From Theodoxus fluviatilis (taxonomy: Eukaryota; Mollusca; Gastropoda; Cycloneritida; Neritidae): a stretch of DNA of 64,000 bases. Positions 11,798-24,124 of this stretch are shown here, one piece after another. How positions within the stretch are numbered: position 1 is the stretch's first letter; every line of letters starts with the position of its first letter. The stretch lies in assembly GCA_034096865.1 (NCBI GenBank), contig JAWQFJ010001142.1, forward strand, positions 137,481 through 201,480, given 5' to 3'. Made by a program: the position numbers and the translations under genes. A model generated the notes under the pieces. That model searched no databases and was not told the DNA's origin. It saw nothing but the letters and a program-made list of their open reading frames with translations.

Positions 11798-12810
11798 TCA
11801 CTTGGTGTAATCCTCTGCTGAGTGGTACAGCTTCATGCAAGGGTCCACACACAGGGCTTTTTTGCACTGGACACACTGATAGGAGGTCATCTTTCTCTTG
11901 CCCCCCTTCATTTCCGACCACTTTTTGCCAGACTTCCTTTGTCTGGCACAACACACCACACAGTTCCTGTACTTCTTGTTCCCCTGGGCATCTCTCACAA
12001 CTTCCAGGGTGTGCTGCCCCTTGAAGCGATCCACCACACCTTGTTGATAGTGTCTCTGGCATAGCGATTGATCTCTCTCTTCATCGGTCTGATTGTCTCT
12101 CGATCCACAAACAGCTGGTAAAAATCAGGCGGGGTGGCATTTGCGGGCATGTCGACTTGTAGTCTGCGAGATCCGGTGAAAGGAGGGTTGAACGAATAGT
12201 TCCGCGTGTTCCTCACCCAGTCATCATCGTCATTGTTGTCGCTGTCATCATCATCCCCTTCAACTGAGGCATGGCGAGAAGAATTCTTTCTAACTGCACT
12301 GCAGGGACTTGCACGAGTTCGGCGAGGTGTCGATCGCGACAGACCGCTGGTGCTCTGTTGAAGCGACCCTGAATAGCTCGTATCGGCTGAACTTCCTTTG
12401 TCACTCCCACTCCAATCGCCAAGCTGATCATCAGCGATTTCCATGATTTCACGATCGCTATCATCACTTTCATCATACTCTTCTTCTGGGCCCGTATTCA
12501 CAACGGCGATTTATCGGCGCTTTATTTTAACTCCGATTTATCTCTAAACTCAGACGATTCCAACTGCCTGTTCCGCTCTCCCTTGGCTGGAAACCAGCAT
12601 ATATAGCAAAGCACAACCTAGGATCCTCTGACGAGCGTACCTTATCTAACCGATCAAGATAACGCGGGGCTAGGGGATAAATCGAGTGTTAAAAATATAA
12701 ATCGCCGTTGTGAATACGGGCCCTGATAGACAATGTATAAGAGCATCTTCCTCATCAGAGCCGTCAGAAATCGCAAGTTCCAGCGTCTCCGTTCGTCGCT
12801 CTCTCGCCAT
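11798..12810 (-). pseudogene. piggyBac transposase remnant: acidic N-terminus fused to C-terminal Cys-rich domain
   Basis: Reading leftwards, the frame starts at the ATG at 12808-12810 (MARERRTETLEL), is interrupted by the small element at 12488-12722, and resumes with EEEYDESDDSDREIMEIADD. It runs through the typical segment before the catalytic core (DFYQLFVDRETIRPMKREIN). Then, after a frame change near 12035, it jumps directly to the zinc-binding tail, with CVVC, CVQC and CVDPC motifs and YHSAEDYTK at the stop (11798). The whole RNase H-like core with its three Asp residues is absent. This is a non-functional transposase, and the element could only move with a transposase supplied in trans. 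Confidence 0.85.
12488..12722. mobile_element. 235-bp MITE nested in PB-1 transposase
   Basis: The ends are long inverted repeats of about 26 bp (GGGCCCGTATTCACAACGGC outward at both sides, then GATTTAT). The interior has no ORF. It lies exactly between two parts of the piggyBac N-terminal coding sequence, which shows it is an insertion. A 3-bp CAG duplication is possible but the repeat edge is ambiguous, so the superfamily is not assigned. Confidence 0.85.
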
Positions 12811-12930
12811 TTTGTCAACACGTACACCATACGCACAAAAGTGACGATTTCTGATCATTGGTCTAAAAGATTTTTTAAAGGGAACTAAATCTGCTTGCAC
12901 ATTCCTTCAGTTACACAGGCAAACAAGATT

Positions 12931-13345
12931 TATCTCCCTTAGACCGAGTGGTTAGCGTGCTGGACCTACAGTCGCTTGTGGCCAGTGGGTGCAGCGTTCG
13001 AGCTGCGCGGTTCCCAGAGTTGAATCCTTGAGCAAGATGCTTAACTCGCATTGCTTCTCCCCACCCAGGAGTAAAACCGGTTACCTGTGAGGACAATGTT
13101 GGCAAAACGTAGTGCGATTAACCCTTGTATGCGGCCAAGCGCCAGCATCGGGTTAGAATACTCCCCAGGGAGCGGAGTTGGTGCTGGTACCTGACTGTGC
13201 GTCTTAAATGTCTGTCACTATGTTTGTTTTGAGGTACCAGTGAGGATTGATCAAGATGCCCAGTGATCAGGGGGTAAAGTGTAAAGCGGTTTCAGACCCA
13301 GACAAAGGGTGTAAGTCGCTATATAAAATCACACCTTTACCACCA
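12931..13345 (+). mobile_element. tRNA-derived SINE
   Basis: The left end has an A-box-like GAGTGGTTAGCGTG and a B-box-like GCGTTCGAGCTGC about 60 bp later, the layout of a tRNA-type RNA polymerase III promoter. The right end has GTAAGTCGCTATATAAAATC, similar to the CGCTATATAAA tails common to animal SINEs. It is inserted between the transposase remnant and the right end of PB-1. Exact ends and target duplication are not clear. Confidence 0.75.
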
Positions 13346-13925
13346 GAGCGAGAAATTTGCAATCGCATCGCAAACAATCTCGCCATACGACTCTGGCAGG
13401 AGAACGCCTATCGCGATATTTCTCGCGATACTACTCCAGTGAGTTAACTCTTTCCATACGGAGTTTTTTATTTGCTTGCAAAAAACAACTACGACATCCA
13501 TCATTCAGAGCTGTATTGTACCTCATCAGCACCTCAAACATGTATATTGCAGCATATCAATTGAAAGGCAATTGAATAATCTATCAGATGGTGAAAAAAA
13601 AAAATATCATGCATAGTATGTTAGAAAATAAGACTAAAACAACAAAGATTTATTTTAAAAAGACAATTAGTGAAGCACATCAATAACTCACTTGGAGCTA
13701 TCACAACATCCATCTGGTTGATCTGTGTCATCTCCTCAGTACACAATATACATCCACTTGGAAAGGTCCATTCCAAATTGAAGCAAATTTGTCCAACAGG
13801 TCTTGAGTTGTTAAATTCACAGTAATCCCACTGCCTATCAGAGGAAAAGGCACAAAAACACAAGGTGATGAAAAGGTCTTTCACTTCTTACTGTACACAC
13901 TTTGCACAAAGGAACTCGTGACATA

Positions 13926-15143
13926 TCATTTCTTGTGGTATGTCTCAAAGCAGTCCTTAGGATGTAGGTGAGGGTGGTCTGAGCATCCTAGGCAGATGAA
14001 GTGTGTCCTCTTTCTCTCAGATGGTGTGGAGCAGATGACACAGTTGCGGTCCCGTTGGTCATATGAGATGATGTGTCTGACATCTCGATGGGGCTCCATG
14101 GGGTTGGGTGCAGGTGGTTTTCCATGTTTCCTCCTTTCTCCTGGCAAACTGACAGCATCACTCTCTGTGAGTTGTCTCAGGAGACCTTGCTTGAATTTCT
14201 TCAGGGGATAGGGTTTGGATTTCTCCTCCCTGGTCAAGCTGTAGATAATGAATGCATTGCCTTGGGTGTTTTCAAGCAGCCAGAAATAAAGTTTTTTCTA
14301 CCACTTGATGGTTTTCCTGTCAAAGGAGCTGTAGTATGTAACTTTTTGGTCCATCATGTCCCAGCCATTCATGTTCTGATTGTAGATGTGAATCATCGTT
14401 GGCTTGTGGACATCTTTCACAGTTGTTGTGCTGACCTCTGCATCAGTGGAGATCATGAGGACAGGCTTCTTGGCTTTCTTGTCTCTGAACACCACACAGA
14501 GCATGGAGTCATCTCTGTTCATAAACCACTCCATTTCTCTGTGGTTCAGGCAGAGTTGCTTCAGTTGGGAAGAAATCCAACTCGGTTCAGATTCAGGATT
14601 CCAGTGTAGTACAACCGTCTCTCTTGCAGGTAGTTGATGAGATTCGTGGTAGTGTAGTACCTGTCAGCATAGATCTTGTGCCCTGTCCCCACATGCTGCA
14701 GCAGTGCATAAAAAACTTGCACTGCATGGCCAGAAGACAGGTCAGCCTCAGGATTGTAGGAGGTGTCAGATCCCAAGTATGTGAGGATGTTTGTCACATA
14801 ACCCGTGGCAGAATCACATAACCCAAATATCTTGATGTGATACTTTTGGGTTTTGCAGCATTATATTGCTTGAATCTCCATCTGCCTTTGAACCCAACAA
14901 CCACCTCATCAATAGATAGTTCCCTGAAAGGATAGAAGGCAGCATGGAACTTCGTCAAGAGCTTGTTCATGAACGGTTCAATTTTGTCTTTGCCTTCTGC
15001 ATCTTCATCCCCTGCATGTAGCATGGTGTGATAGATTTCTTGGAATCTATCCCTGGAGAACATGGCATGATACCATGGGGTGTACAGTTCAGGTGCCATT
15101 GACCAGTAATCTGAAATCTCTGGGCGCCTATCTATCCCCATGC
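13926..15143 (-). pseudogene. piggyBac transposase, catalytic core and C-terminus (frameshifted)
   Basis: From right to left: VVISMGIDRRPEISDYWS, the DDE-type core with ELSIDEVVVGFKGR (first Asp), a stretch with YADRYYTTTNL (second Asp), NGWDMMDQKV (third Asp) and finally a cysteine-rich zinc-binding tail (CVICSTPSERKR, CLGC). All three expected catalytic Asp positions are visible, but the reading frame breaks near 14797, 14545 and 14237-14298, so it cannot be translated as one protein. It is cut off from its N-terminus by the hAT-like insertion at 15150. Confidence 0.88.
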
Positions 15144-15872
15144 TTATAACAGAGTTCGTACAGTGTTTTGAAAGTCTGGAAAAGTCTTGGAAAAATGACA
15201 AAGTCATTTCCAGGGCTGGAAAAGCTATGGAAAGCTTTAATTTGATTAGCTGAGTCTGGAAAAGTCTTGGAATTTCCTAGCATCTTTTAAATCCTTGAAA
15301 AGCTATTATTGGAAAGGCAAAAGTAAAATAAAATAAATATTTTGCAAACTGCAAACACATTTTTTTTCATCTGCCGCCATAGTCTTCTGCGCGACTGCTT
15401 AGCAGACAGCTTTTAGTCTTCCGCAGTGATCTCCCTTGTTCTCGCGCATGCGCTGAACTTCGGAATTACCTTTTTTTCTGGTTTTCTAGCGCGCTATTCA
15501 GACATTCAGACCGTGTATAAAAGTATACAAATAAAATGGGGAAGTGTGTGTTTAGCCAAGCGTGGCTAAACAAAAAGGAGTACGAGGGTTGGATTGCACC
15601 CTCTTCCGATGGCTCAAAACAAAGAGCGCGGTGTTTGTTGTGTAAAAAAGATTTCGACATCAGTAACATGGGGGAAGCGGCCCTAAAAAGCCATGCGGGT
15701 GGAAAAAAGCATAGTCAGCTTGTGAAGTCTGCAGACAAATCCATCCCAGCTTTGACTGTTCAAGACTTCTTTAAGCCAAAGGAATCCCGTGGAAGGTAAG
15801 ATTTGATGAACTTCTTCCTTTGATGTCCATCGATCAAAGTCGATCATTTGATAAATTTCAACTTTGTATTGA

Positions 15873-15874
15873 AT

Positions 15875-15917
<43 letters not shown>
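15873..15917. repeat. CT microsatellite
   Basis: Short (CT)n tract inside the transposase intron of hAT-1. Confidence 0.95.
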
Positions 15918-15920
<3 letters not shown>

Positions 15921-16372
15921 TCTTTTGTCTTTCTCTTGTATCTATAGGCAATTTACTGTGTTCACTTATGTATGGTGCCTTTATGTTTGTTAAATTCTCT
16001 TGTATAATCACAAACACCGTTATCTTTTATTATTATTTTTTAATTAGGCCTATAGTTAGGCTACACATATTTGCCCATTTAGATAAATTTACTTGTGGTG
16101 TTTTATACTAGGCATATTTATTTTTAATTTGTCTTGGCCTATCAATCAAATGCTGTTTTTACTGAAGTAAAGCTTTTGTCTTCTGCTGTTTGGCTGCTTC
16201 AGACCTGTTTACATTATAAATTGAGCTAAATAATTTGTTGGTTTCTTCTTCTTCTTCTTCTTCTTCTTCTTTTTCCTGTACAATGTATTGGGACTGCTTT
16301 GCACTGTTTTTTTATGCTGAATCAGTGAATGTTTTAACTTAAAATTTTAAGTCTGCAGTGCTTGTCTTTCAG

Positions 16373-16510
<138 letters not shown>

Positions 16511-18922
16511 TTTTTTATATTTTTTTAAATTAGTTTAACACACTGCCATTAGATTCTTTTTATTGTTTTCAGTTTGGGCCCTGCACAGATGCATGAAAGT
16601 TCAGTTGTGTCTTCCAAGGCTGATGCCAGCATGCCCGAGGAGTTGCAGTCCAAGCCTTCTGGTGAAGCTGTTTCCCAGAGAACTGTGGATCAGATGTGCT
16701 CAAAAAATGATGTGCTTACAGCAGAGGTGTACTGGACCTTACATTCAATGGAAAAACATTACTCTTTCAAAAATTTTGAAGGAGTTGGAGATATTTTCAA
16801 GAGAATGTTTCCATTGTGTGAAACTGCGAAGAAGTTTTCTTGTAGTGAAACAAAAGCAAGGTATCTTTCAACGTTTGGGCTAGCACCATACTTCCACAAC
16901 CTTTTGATCTCACGAGCCAAGAATGCTGATGGATATGTGTTGCTTTTTGACAAAAGTCTCAACCATCAACTGCAACAGAAGCAGTTAGAATCTAACTTAG
17001 ATGTCCATGTAAGGTTCTGGAACAATGGCCAGGTGGAGACACACTACCTGGATTCAAAATTCATGGGCCATGCCAGGGCTGACGATCTCTTTTCAGAGCT
17101 GGAAGACTGCTGCCATTCTTGGGAAAGGAAACATTTTGCAGCTCTCCATGGATGGGCCAAATGTGAACTGGGCTACGTATGAGAAACTAGCTGCTGACAT
17201 ATTCAAAGAAACAGGCAGACAAGTCTTCAACATAGGTAGCTGTGGGTTGCACATTGTGCACAATGCATTCAAATCTGGCTACTCCACAATGGAGTGGGAT
17301 TTGGAGCATAAGCTCAATTCTCTCTACTGGCTCTTCAAAGACTCTCCAGCACAAAGAGAGTACTTCACTGCAGTGACAGGATGCTCTGTCTTTCCGAAAA
17401 AATTTTGTTCCCACCGCTGGCTGGAAAATGTCAGTGTGTGCAACAGGGCACTAGAAATGTGGCCACATGTGGTAACATTTGTGAACCACCTGCAGAAAAA
17501 AAAATTGGCACCACAGACAAAATCTTTCAACAAGGTGAGGCTCTGCTGTGCTGATCCTCTGTTCAGCGTGCGCTTGAATGTTTTCATCTCATTAGCTACC
17601 CTTGTTGAGCCATTTTTGCTCAAGTACCAAAGTGATAAGCCTATGTTGCCATTTTTGGCAGATGATTTGAAGGACATGGTGGTTGCAGTTCTTGAACGGT
17701 TTCTCTTGACAAGATGTCAAGGCAGAAGTTAAAACTGTTTCACAAATGTTCAAGGCTACTGACAGTATGTCAGACAGCAAACAACACCGTGATGCTGCAG
17801 ACATTGACATTGGTTATGTGGCAAACGCTGAGCTCAAAAGTCTCAAGAAAGCAGGAAAGGTGTCTGAGAAAGATGTCACTAGGTTGAAGCTTGACACTAA
17901 AGCCTTCATGATCCAGTTTTTGACTAAACTCCTGTTAAAGGCACCAATCCGCTATGGGCTTGTCCGCCACCTTTCTTGGCTAAAGCCATCAAACATTGTC
18001 AAAGGTGACAGATGTACACCTGAGAGCCTGAGGAAGTGTCTGGATTACATGGTTTCGAAAGATAGGGTCAAGAAGGAAGATGTTGATGCAATAATCAGGC
18101 AGTATGGGGAGTTTATTTCAGCAGTCGGTCTCGACTTCCAGAGTTTTGACAAGGACACGGACAGACTAGACACTTTGTTCTTCACTGCTCTTGCCATGCA
18201 CAAGGAGTGGAAGGGGCTGTGGACCGTTGTCAGAGAGATCCTGGTGCTATCTCATGGCCAAGCCAGTGTGGAGAGAGGGTTCTCTATTAACAAGGAAGTG
18301 ATGACAGACAACATGAAGCAACAAACTCTGACTGCTCAAAGGGTAATCACAGATCACCTGGCTAGTGTCGGAGGTGCCAGTAATGTGGTGATGACAAAGG
18401 CTTTGCTCTTCAATGCAGCAAGTGCTAGGAGCAGGTATGAAGAATACCTCAGGGAGGAGAAGAAAAAACGACAAGAGGAAGAAATTTCTTCAAAGAGGAA
18501 ACATTTTCTGGAGGAAATTGAGGAAATGAAGGCAAAAAGAAGAAAACTTGCCAAGGACATGCTAAAATCAAGTGAGGAGTTGGCAGAAAAGGCTGAGAAG
18601 ACTCAGAATTTCACCATTCTTGCAAAGTCAAATGCAACGCGCAGGTCTGCCAAGGAAAAATCTGCAGAAGCTGCAGCTGTTGATCTGGAGATTAACAAGA
18701 TGCTTCAGGAAATCAAGAACCAGTAGCTGTAGGGTACTGGATGTATGCATTGTTGAATTTAAAAAAAAATCGTAATAATGCCTGTGGTTGTGACTGTGCA
18801 GTAGCTCAGAATGAATAATCTACTTAAAACAAATTAGAAAAAAAACAAAACAATCATAATTTCTGTGGTTGTGACTCAGAACTGCAACAACTCAGATTGC
18901 AAATTCTTTTCCAAAAGGATAT

Positions 18923-21413
18923 GGGTCTGTCTCAGAAACTGGTCCTCAGCACAGTGACAATTTTGGACCCCTCTTAAAATACTTCTACTACTGTATAATT
19001 TTATTATTTATTGCTCATTTTGTTTGAAATTGGTGAAAGAGATAATGGAAATAAAATGGAGTTTTAAAAAATGACTTTTCAGTATTTTGTTTTCGCTTTT
19101 GTACGAAAACTGGGCCCAAAATGGCGCGCTGGTTTGTGACATGGCCATAGCTAGGTCTTGGAAAAGTACTGTGCATTGAAACTGTCGATCTTTGAAGGCA
19201 AAATACACATTACAAGGCGTCTTTTAAACATTATCTACTTTATTATTATTTGCAAAGTGCCCCAAAAGAAATCTTTCACCGAAATCTCAATCTGTTTTAA
19301 TCTGCATCAGCCTCGTAACGCTTGGTGTCCAGACACAAACACGTCTTTTCGCATCGGCAACTTCGGCGGAGGAATACATTATATTGACACACATAGTGCC
19401 AACACACGCGCACATGTGCGTTGAACACATGTGGAAACGCAGAACTTCGTATGTTTATTATCACGAAAGAAATTTGAGTTTGAAGTTTCTGTAGCGGAAT
19501 GGTGTCCAATTTTTCATGTTACGTGCCTATCGGCAATGTGTAAGTTCCTGCATTCCCGAAACGGCTAGGAACTACATTTTCGACACAAGAATGACCCAGT
19601 TCCTTGCGGAAGGATACTAGTACACGTGGTTGTGCACTCGGAACGAAAGCTTGCTGTGTTCGGAGTGTTTTCTGCTTGGTGTCCAGGCTCGCTCCACGTG
19701 TTACGTGACTGATCACATCTGGAGAGAATGTCGTAAAATGTAGGATTTTGACAAATTTTGAATAATCTGTTGCTATTTGCTATTTCCATGCGTTATATAG
19801 GGCCCTTCTCTTTTATTTACAGAAGTTTGGGAGTGCAAAAAAGCTATAATGTACGAGTAATTCGACTTTTCCGACGAACTACCGGAGCCCGACATTTTCT
19901 GGCTATGCATACCAGTCGAGAAAAGATTAATATTCCGTAGAATATTGTGAAGGAATTTCAGTGATTTGTTTGCACTAGTCATACAATTTAACTATTTTTA
20001 CATTTAAAACAAGTTTGAAGTCAGAAATATGTTGTTATGTCGAGCCACGTGCGTGGAAAGGCTACACCATGTGCTTCGTAACATGGACACCACTTCCATA
20101 ACCATAACTTGAGTCCATGTGACGCAGCTGATCCTGCAGAGGAAGAATATCGCTACTTGTCTTTTTTATCGAACGCAACAGTGGTTTTACGCGTTTGGCG
20201 TAGTTGCAATCAACCACCTATTTATTTATATGTCAGAAAATATTGGCAAAGTTGTTGATACGTGACGGTGGCGCTGAAGCCCTTTGCTGACGATTAGCCT
20301 CATCACGCGGACACGTTCATTCATCCACACACCCTTCCATTCATTCGTCCATCCACCCATCTATCCATCCATTCACACACCCATCCATCAATCCATTCAT
20401 CCACACACCCTCCCATTCATCCATCCATCCATCCACCCATCTATCCATACTTCCACACATCCTTCCGTTCATCCATCAACACACCCTTCCATTCATTCGT
20501 CCATCCACCCATCTATCCATCCATCCACACCCCCTTCCATCCATTCATCCATCCATCCAGCTCTGGCACCTGGCCGGGGAGTAGCCTACTACATTTATGC
20601 AGTGTAGACTGTCTCACCAGACTTGTTTCCTAGGCTTCTAGTCAGGGAGTGAGTGGTCAACTTCTTAGACTGTATGCCTTTTCCTCTGCGTTCAAAGAAA
20701 TGCCTAGTCATTTTTTTCTTTCGTTTTTCTTTCTTCAATTTTGCCACAACATGCTTGTTTGCTTTTTAAAGGATACTTGTGGATTCAAATAAAGTAATCA
20801 CAATGGCATGTCAAGCAGTTTTAATGTTTTGTTTATGGAAGGTGGGTGAAAGTGTGAATGTGGTGTCTTTGTTACGCGGCAAATACAATTTTATACACTG
20901 GTAACATTTCCTTGCAATTGAACATAGGTTCATTCAGAAAGGTTTTCTACACTGCTATGTCTTTATTTCACATGATGATGCTGGTTAACATCAACTTCCT
21001 AAGAAGTGTGTCATTTGATGACACTTTTTCAACACAAAAAAATATCAAAATGCCATCCCGACTTTAAGTTCACATGTTGGAAGTCAAGTACCCTTCTGAA
21101 TCCCAAATATTTTGTTTACATGCTGTTTCTGTATGGCCATAGGGTGTATTCTTAAAATACAATGGTCTTTAACTACCATTTTGTAGTACTATTGGTTTGA
21201 ATTTTGTGTCCATGTTACGCGGCCAATTTTCCTATTGGCCGCTCATTTCCAGACCCCTGGAGCCTGTATTCTTGTCTAAGTTATCTTTTCACCTGCATAA
21301 CTCATTGCATCCATTGTTAGGCTTTATGAAAAAGTGCATTGCAGACTATTTAAAGCAACTTTTTTTTTGCACCACCATGTCACACTTTTAGGCCCAGTTT
21401 CTGAGACAGACCC
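18923..21413. mobile_element. 2.5 kb inverted-repeat element with 4-bp target duplication, nested in hAT-1
   Basis: The ends are 23-bp inverted repeats with one mismatch (GGGTCTGTCTCAGAAACTGG at both ends read inward), flanked by the direct repeat ATAT (18919-18922 and 21414-21417). The interior has no convincing protein. It contains several copies of a GTGTCCATGTTACGCGG-type motif (clear at about 20861 and 21207, inverted at about 20079, gapped at about 19502 and 19678). Superfamily unknown. Confidence 0.8.
20310..20565. repeat. CCAT-rich degenerate tetranucleotide repeat
   Basis: CATCCATCCATTCATCCACA-type repeat inside the 2.5 kb element. The long His/Pro/Ser reading frame across it is an artefact. 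Confidence 0.9.
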
Positions 21414-21845
21414 ATATGTATACAGGATAGGGCCTAAAATCAGAAGATGGTTTCAGTAAAGTTACATCATGTATTTGTCTTTGTATTGGTAAGTTAACTT
21501 CATTTCAATTCTTGTTGTGTTCATGTTGGTCTATTTTCTTGTGTGTGAATTGTCTTTATTTATTTTTTTTGTACTTGTTTGGTGTTTATTTATATTTTCA
21601 TTTAATGGATTGCACTCACCGCAAAATGTTGCTATAAAATTGTGTTAGGAATCCTAAGGATGATTTAAAAATCATCACAAGTAGCTGTACGCTTTTCTTA
21701 AGTGATGACAAAAATGAAATGTATTTTGGTTACCCTAAGAGTGTTTTCATATTGTGGTCTTGGAAAATTATACTGAAGGTCTGGAAAAGGGTTTGGAAAA
21801 AGTCTGGAATTTTTTTTTGCCATGGCTGTGGGAACCCTGTTATAA

Positions 21846-22471
21846 CCACAGCCACAAACTAATTCAGTTCCTGTGAAGTGATCTCCACCCATTCCCTGTG
21901 GGTGGGGCCAGGTTGGGGAGGAGGAGTATCTCGGATCCTTTTACGAGCTTAGTTGTTGATGGCAGCAATGAGAAACTCCTTCACTTCATCATCAGAAAGC
22001 TTAAAAAAAACAGTCAATGGCTTTAGATGTGGAGTCGATACCAAGATTTGGAGAAACGCCAGGCTCACAATTGGGATGGAAGCGAAACGAATTCTACGTA
22101 GCACCCTTGGTCACTTGCCTCCACTCATCGGTTGCGCGCAGCTGACCTCTCGATGTCGGTCGAGGTGTAGATGTCGAAGCAGGCAGATCTGTGGACATTC
22201 TCAAGCGTTTTCCCCTGCCTTTTCCTTTGCTTGTATAGGGTAGAGGATCTCTGCGCCGTGTTTCTCGAGGAGGAAATGACACTTCCGCATCAGACTCCGA
22301 GCTAGATGACTGAACTCTGGAGATTGATTCTGCTTCCAATTCTTCGTCACTGCTCTGAAACTCCTCACTGTCACTGTCTCGCATACAGTTATCAATGATA
22401 ACTCGCGCTATCTCGGCTGTAAAGCGAGTAGGACACATTGATTGTGAAGTTCCAGGCTCTGGAGTTGACAT
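21846..22471 (-). pseudogene. piggyBac transposase N-terminus (PB-2)
   Basis: Starts at the ATG at 22469-22471 with MSTPEPGTSQSMCPTRFTAE, followed by a Ser/Asp/Glu-rich acidic region (DSDSEEFQSSDEELEAES) and a basic Arg-rich stretch, the usual disordered N-terminus of piggyBac transposases. Frames shift near 22094, and a TAG stop lies just before the hAT-1 insertion. The protein continues at 15143 on the other side of that insertion. Confidence 0.8.
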
Positions 22472-22966
22472 TTAGAAAAATTCTAATGTAAACTACTCAA
22501 AAACCGCCTTCAAGCTGAACAAAAACAAAGCCTACTGGCGAAATGCGCTTAATATTCATGAAGCTAGTTATTTACTGGTCTTACTGCACTGAAGAGTTCC
22601 TGTAAAATTTGATTCCTGTAAAATTTGATAGAAATGCTGTAATGACTTGGAAAGGAAAAGAACCCCCTCAGGGCGCAGGGTGCGGCTCTTCGTAGGGAAA
22701 GAGTTAAAAACTACTAGTGTGCATCTAGCAAAGCTGACCATGTCCTGTATAGAAGGAAGAGTTGAGGGCTGCATCTTTCTTGCAGCCATCCCCAGAGGCT
22801 CAGCTGTAAGAATTGACCCACCCTGTGTTTCCAGCTGATTTCTGACAGGCAATTGAGGAGTGAAATCCAGACTTGCTCACACCAACCAGCCTCAATGATA
22901 TTTGTGGTCAGTGGCCTTGCATAACCTACAGGAGCTTTATTACTTTCACCTTCATCTTATTTGCAG

Positions 22967-23080
22967 CCAGTGACGTGTTGAACATAGTGCCCTACGGGGA
23001 TCGGAGTCGAGGCGGGTCTCGCAATCGCGGAGGTGGTGGTGGATCTGGCCGCGGACGCCCGCGACAGCGCTCCCATGAAG
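22967..23080 (+). CDS. LARP1: LARP1 exon, Gly/Arg-rich segment
   Basis: The acceptor is TTATTTGCAG and the donor GTATGC. It enters and leaves at phase 1. The peptide ASDVLNIVPYGDRSRGGSRN continues into a Gly run and GRGRPRQRSHE. RG/RGG stretches of this type bind RNA and occur upstream of the La motif in LARP1. The match to the family is by composition and frame, not by a rigid domain. Confidence 0.8.
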
Positions 23081-23199
23081 GTATGCCAATTTATTTTTGG
23101 CCTCAGCTGATTGTGATGATGAGAATACTGTATGGCGATGATGATAAAAAAGGCAGTGACAATAACAGTGGTGATAAAGATGACAATGACTATAGCGAA

Positions 23200-23390
23200 T
23201 TATGATGATGATGATCATGATGTATGGTGCTTGATGATGACCACAACAAAGTCAGTGACAATAACCATGGTGGTGTTGATGTGATGATGATCTAGATAAC
23301 CAAGATGATGAGGATACTGTATGGTGATGGGTGGGGTGGGGGTGGGGGGTGGTGGTGGTGGTGGTGGTGGTGGTGGTGGTGGTAGTCTGA
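23200..23390. repeat. GAT and TGG trinucleotide-rich tracts
   Basis: Degenerate GATGAT repeats followed by a pure TGG tract (about 23340-23382). Intronic low complexity. Confidence 0.9.
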
Positions 23391-23519
23391 CTCTAGAACT
23401 GTAACAAAGAGGGGATGATATATGGGGAGAACAGATTGTCAGGAAAGTGAGTTCTATCGGTGTGCATGGGTGCATTCCAGAGGAACTTAGTTTCTTGCTC
23501 TTGCATGATTTGCTTGTAG

Positions 23520-23700
23520 GGCCAGTAGTCTAGAGTGTGGCACCCCTGAGTTGGGGGTCAGAGTAGACCCACTGTGTCTCCCTAGGCAGATTGATAGGGA
23601 CATTGTGACTTGATTTTCGATTATTATGAACTATTCCTGTGATTGATGTGCTACAAAGGCTGATGGACCATAAAACTCCATCCATCCATCCGACCGTCCG
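23520..23700 (+). mobile_element. SINE-like repeat, copy 2
   Basis: Contains AGACCCACTGTGTCTCCCTA near its start and CAAAGGCTGATGGACC at its 3' end, followed by TAAAACTCCATCCATCCATC. The order of blocks matches the copies at 3430 and 56140. This copy has lost part of the middle. Confidence 0.6.
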
Positions 23701-24124
23701 TCCCCCCTGAATGTGTCTCTGCAGATAATATCAACTCTTGGTTTTCTTCTACTATTTAATTCACTGAAGAAGGGCGTGTGCCCGAAAGACTTTGATTTTG
23801 GTGTTTGTCGTGTGTTTGTTTCTTATTGATAGTTCTACTATTTAATTGAAATGTTTTTTGGCATTGCAGTTTTTCCTGGCCCCTTGCCAAGCTGTGTTGT
23901 ACATTGGTCCTACAGTGTTCTTCATTGTCCATCATGAATTATCTACTTGTATTGCCCAAGTGCTGTGGTATTTGATTCAGTGAAGACATATTTCCCAGAT
24001 ATGCATAATCAGTTGAAAGGGGCAGATGTATTAGATGTCCCCACTGTATCTACTTACTGATATGACAGCCACTGTATCTACTTGCTGATATGACAGCCAC
24101 TGTATCTACTTACTGATATGACAG

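Larger units (their letters stand above)
10351..13447 (-). mobile_element. piggyBac-like element PB-1, internally deleted
   Basis: The element is bounded by TTAA on both sides (10351-10354 and 13444-13447). Its ends are inverted repeats (TTAACTCACTGGAGT at the left, ACTCCAGTGAGTTAA at the right). Inside, minus-strand reading frames give the acidic N-terminus and the cysteine-rich C-terminus of a piggyBac transposase, but the catalytic core is missing. Three other insertions lie within it: a retroposon (10665-11286), a small inverted-repeat element (12488-12722) and a tRNA-type SINE (about 12931-13345). Its right TTAA is also the left TTAA of the next piggyBac element. Confidence 0.88.
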
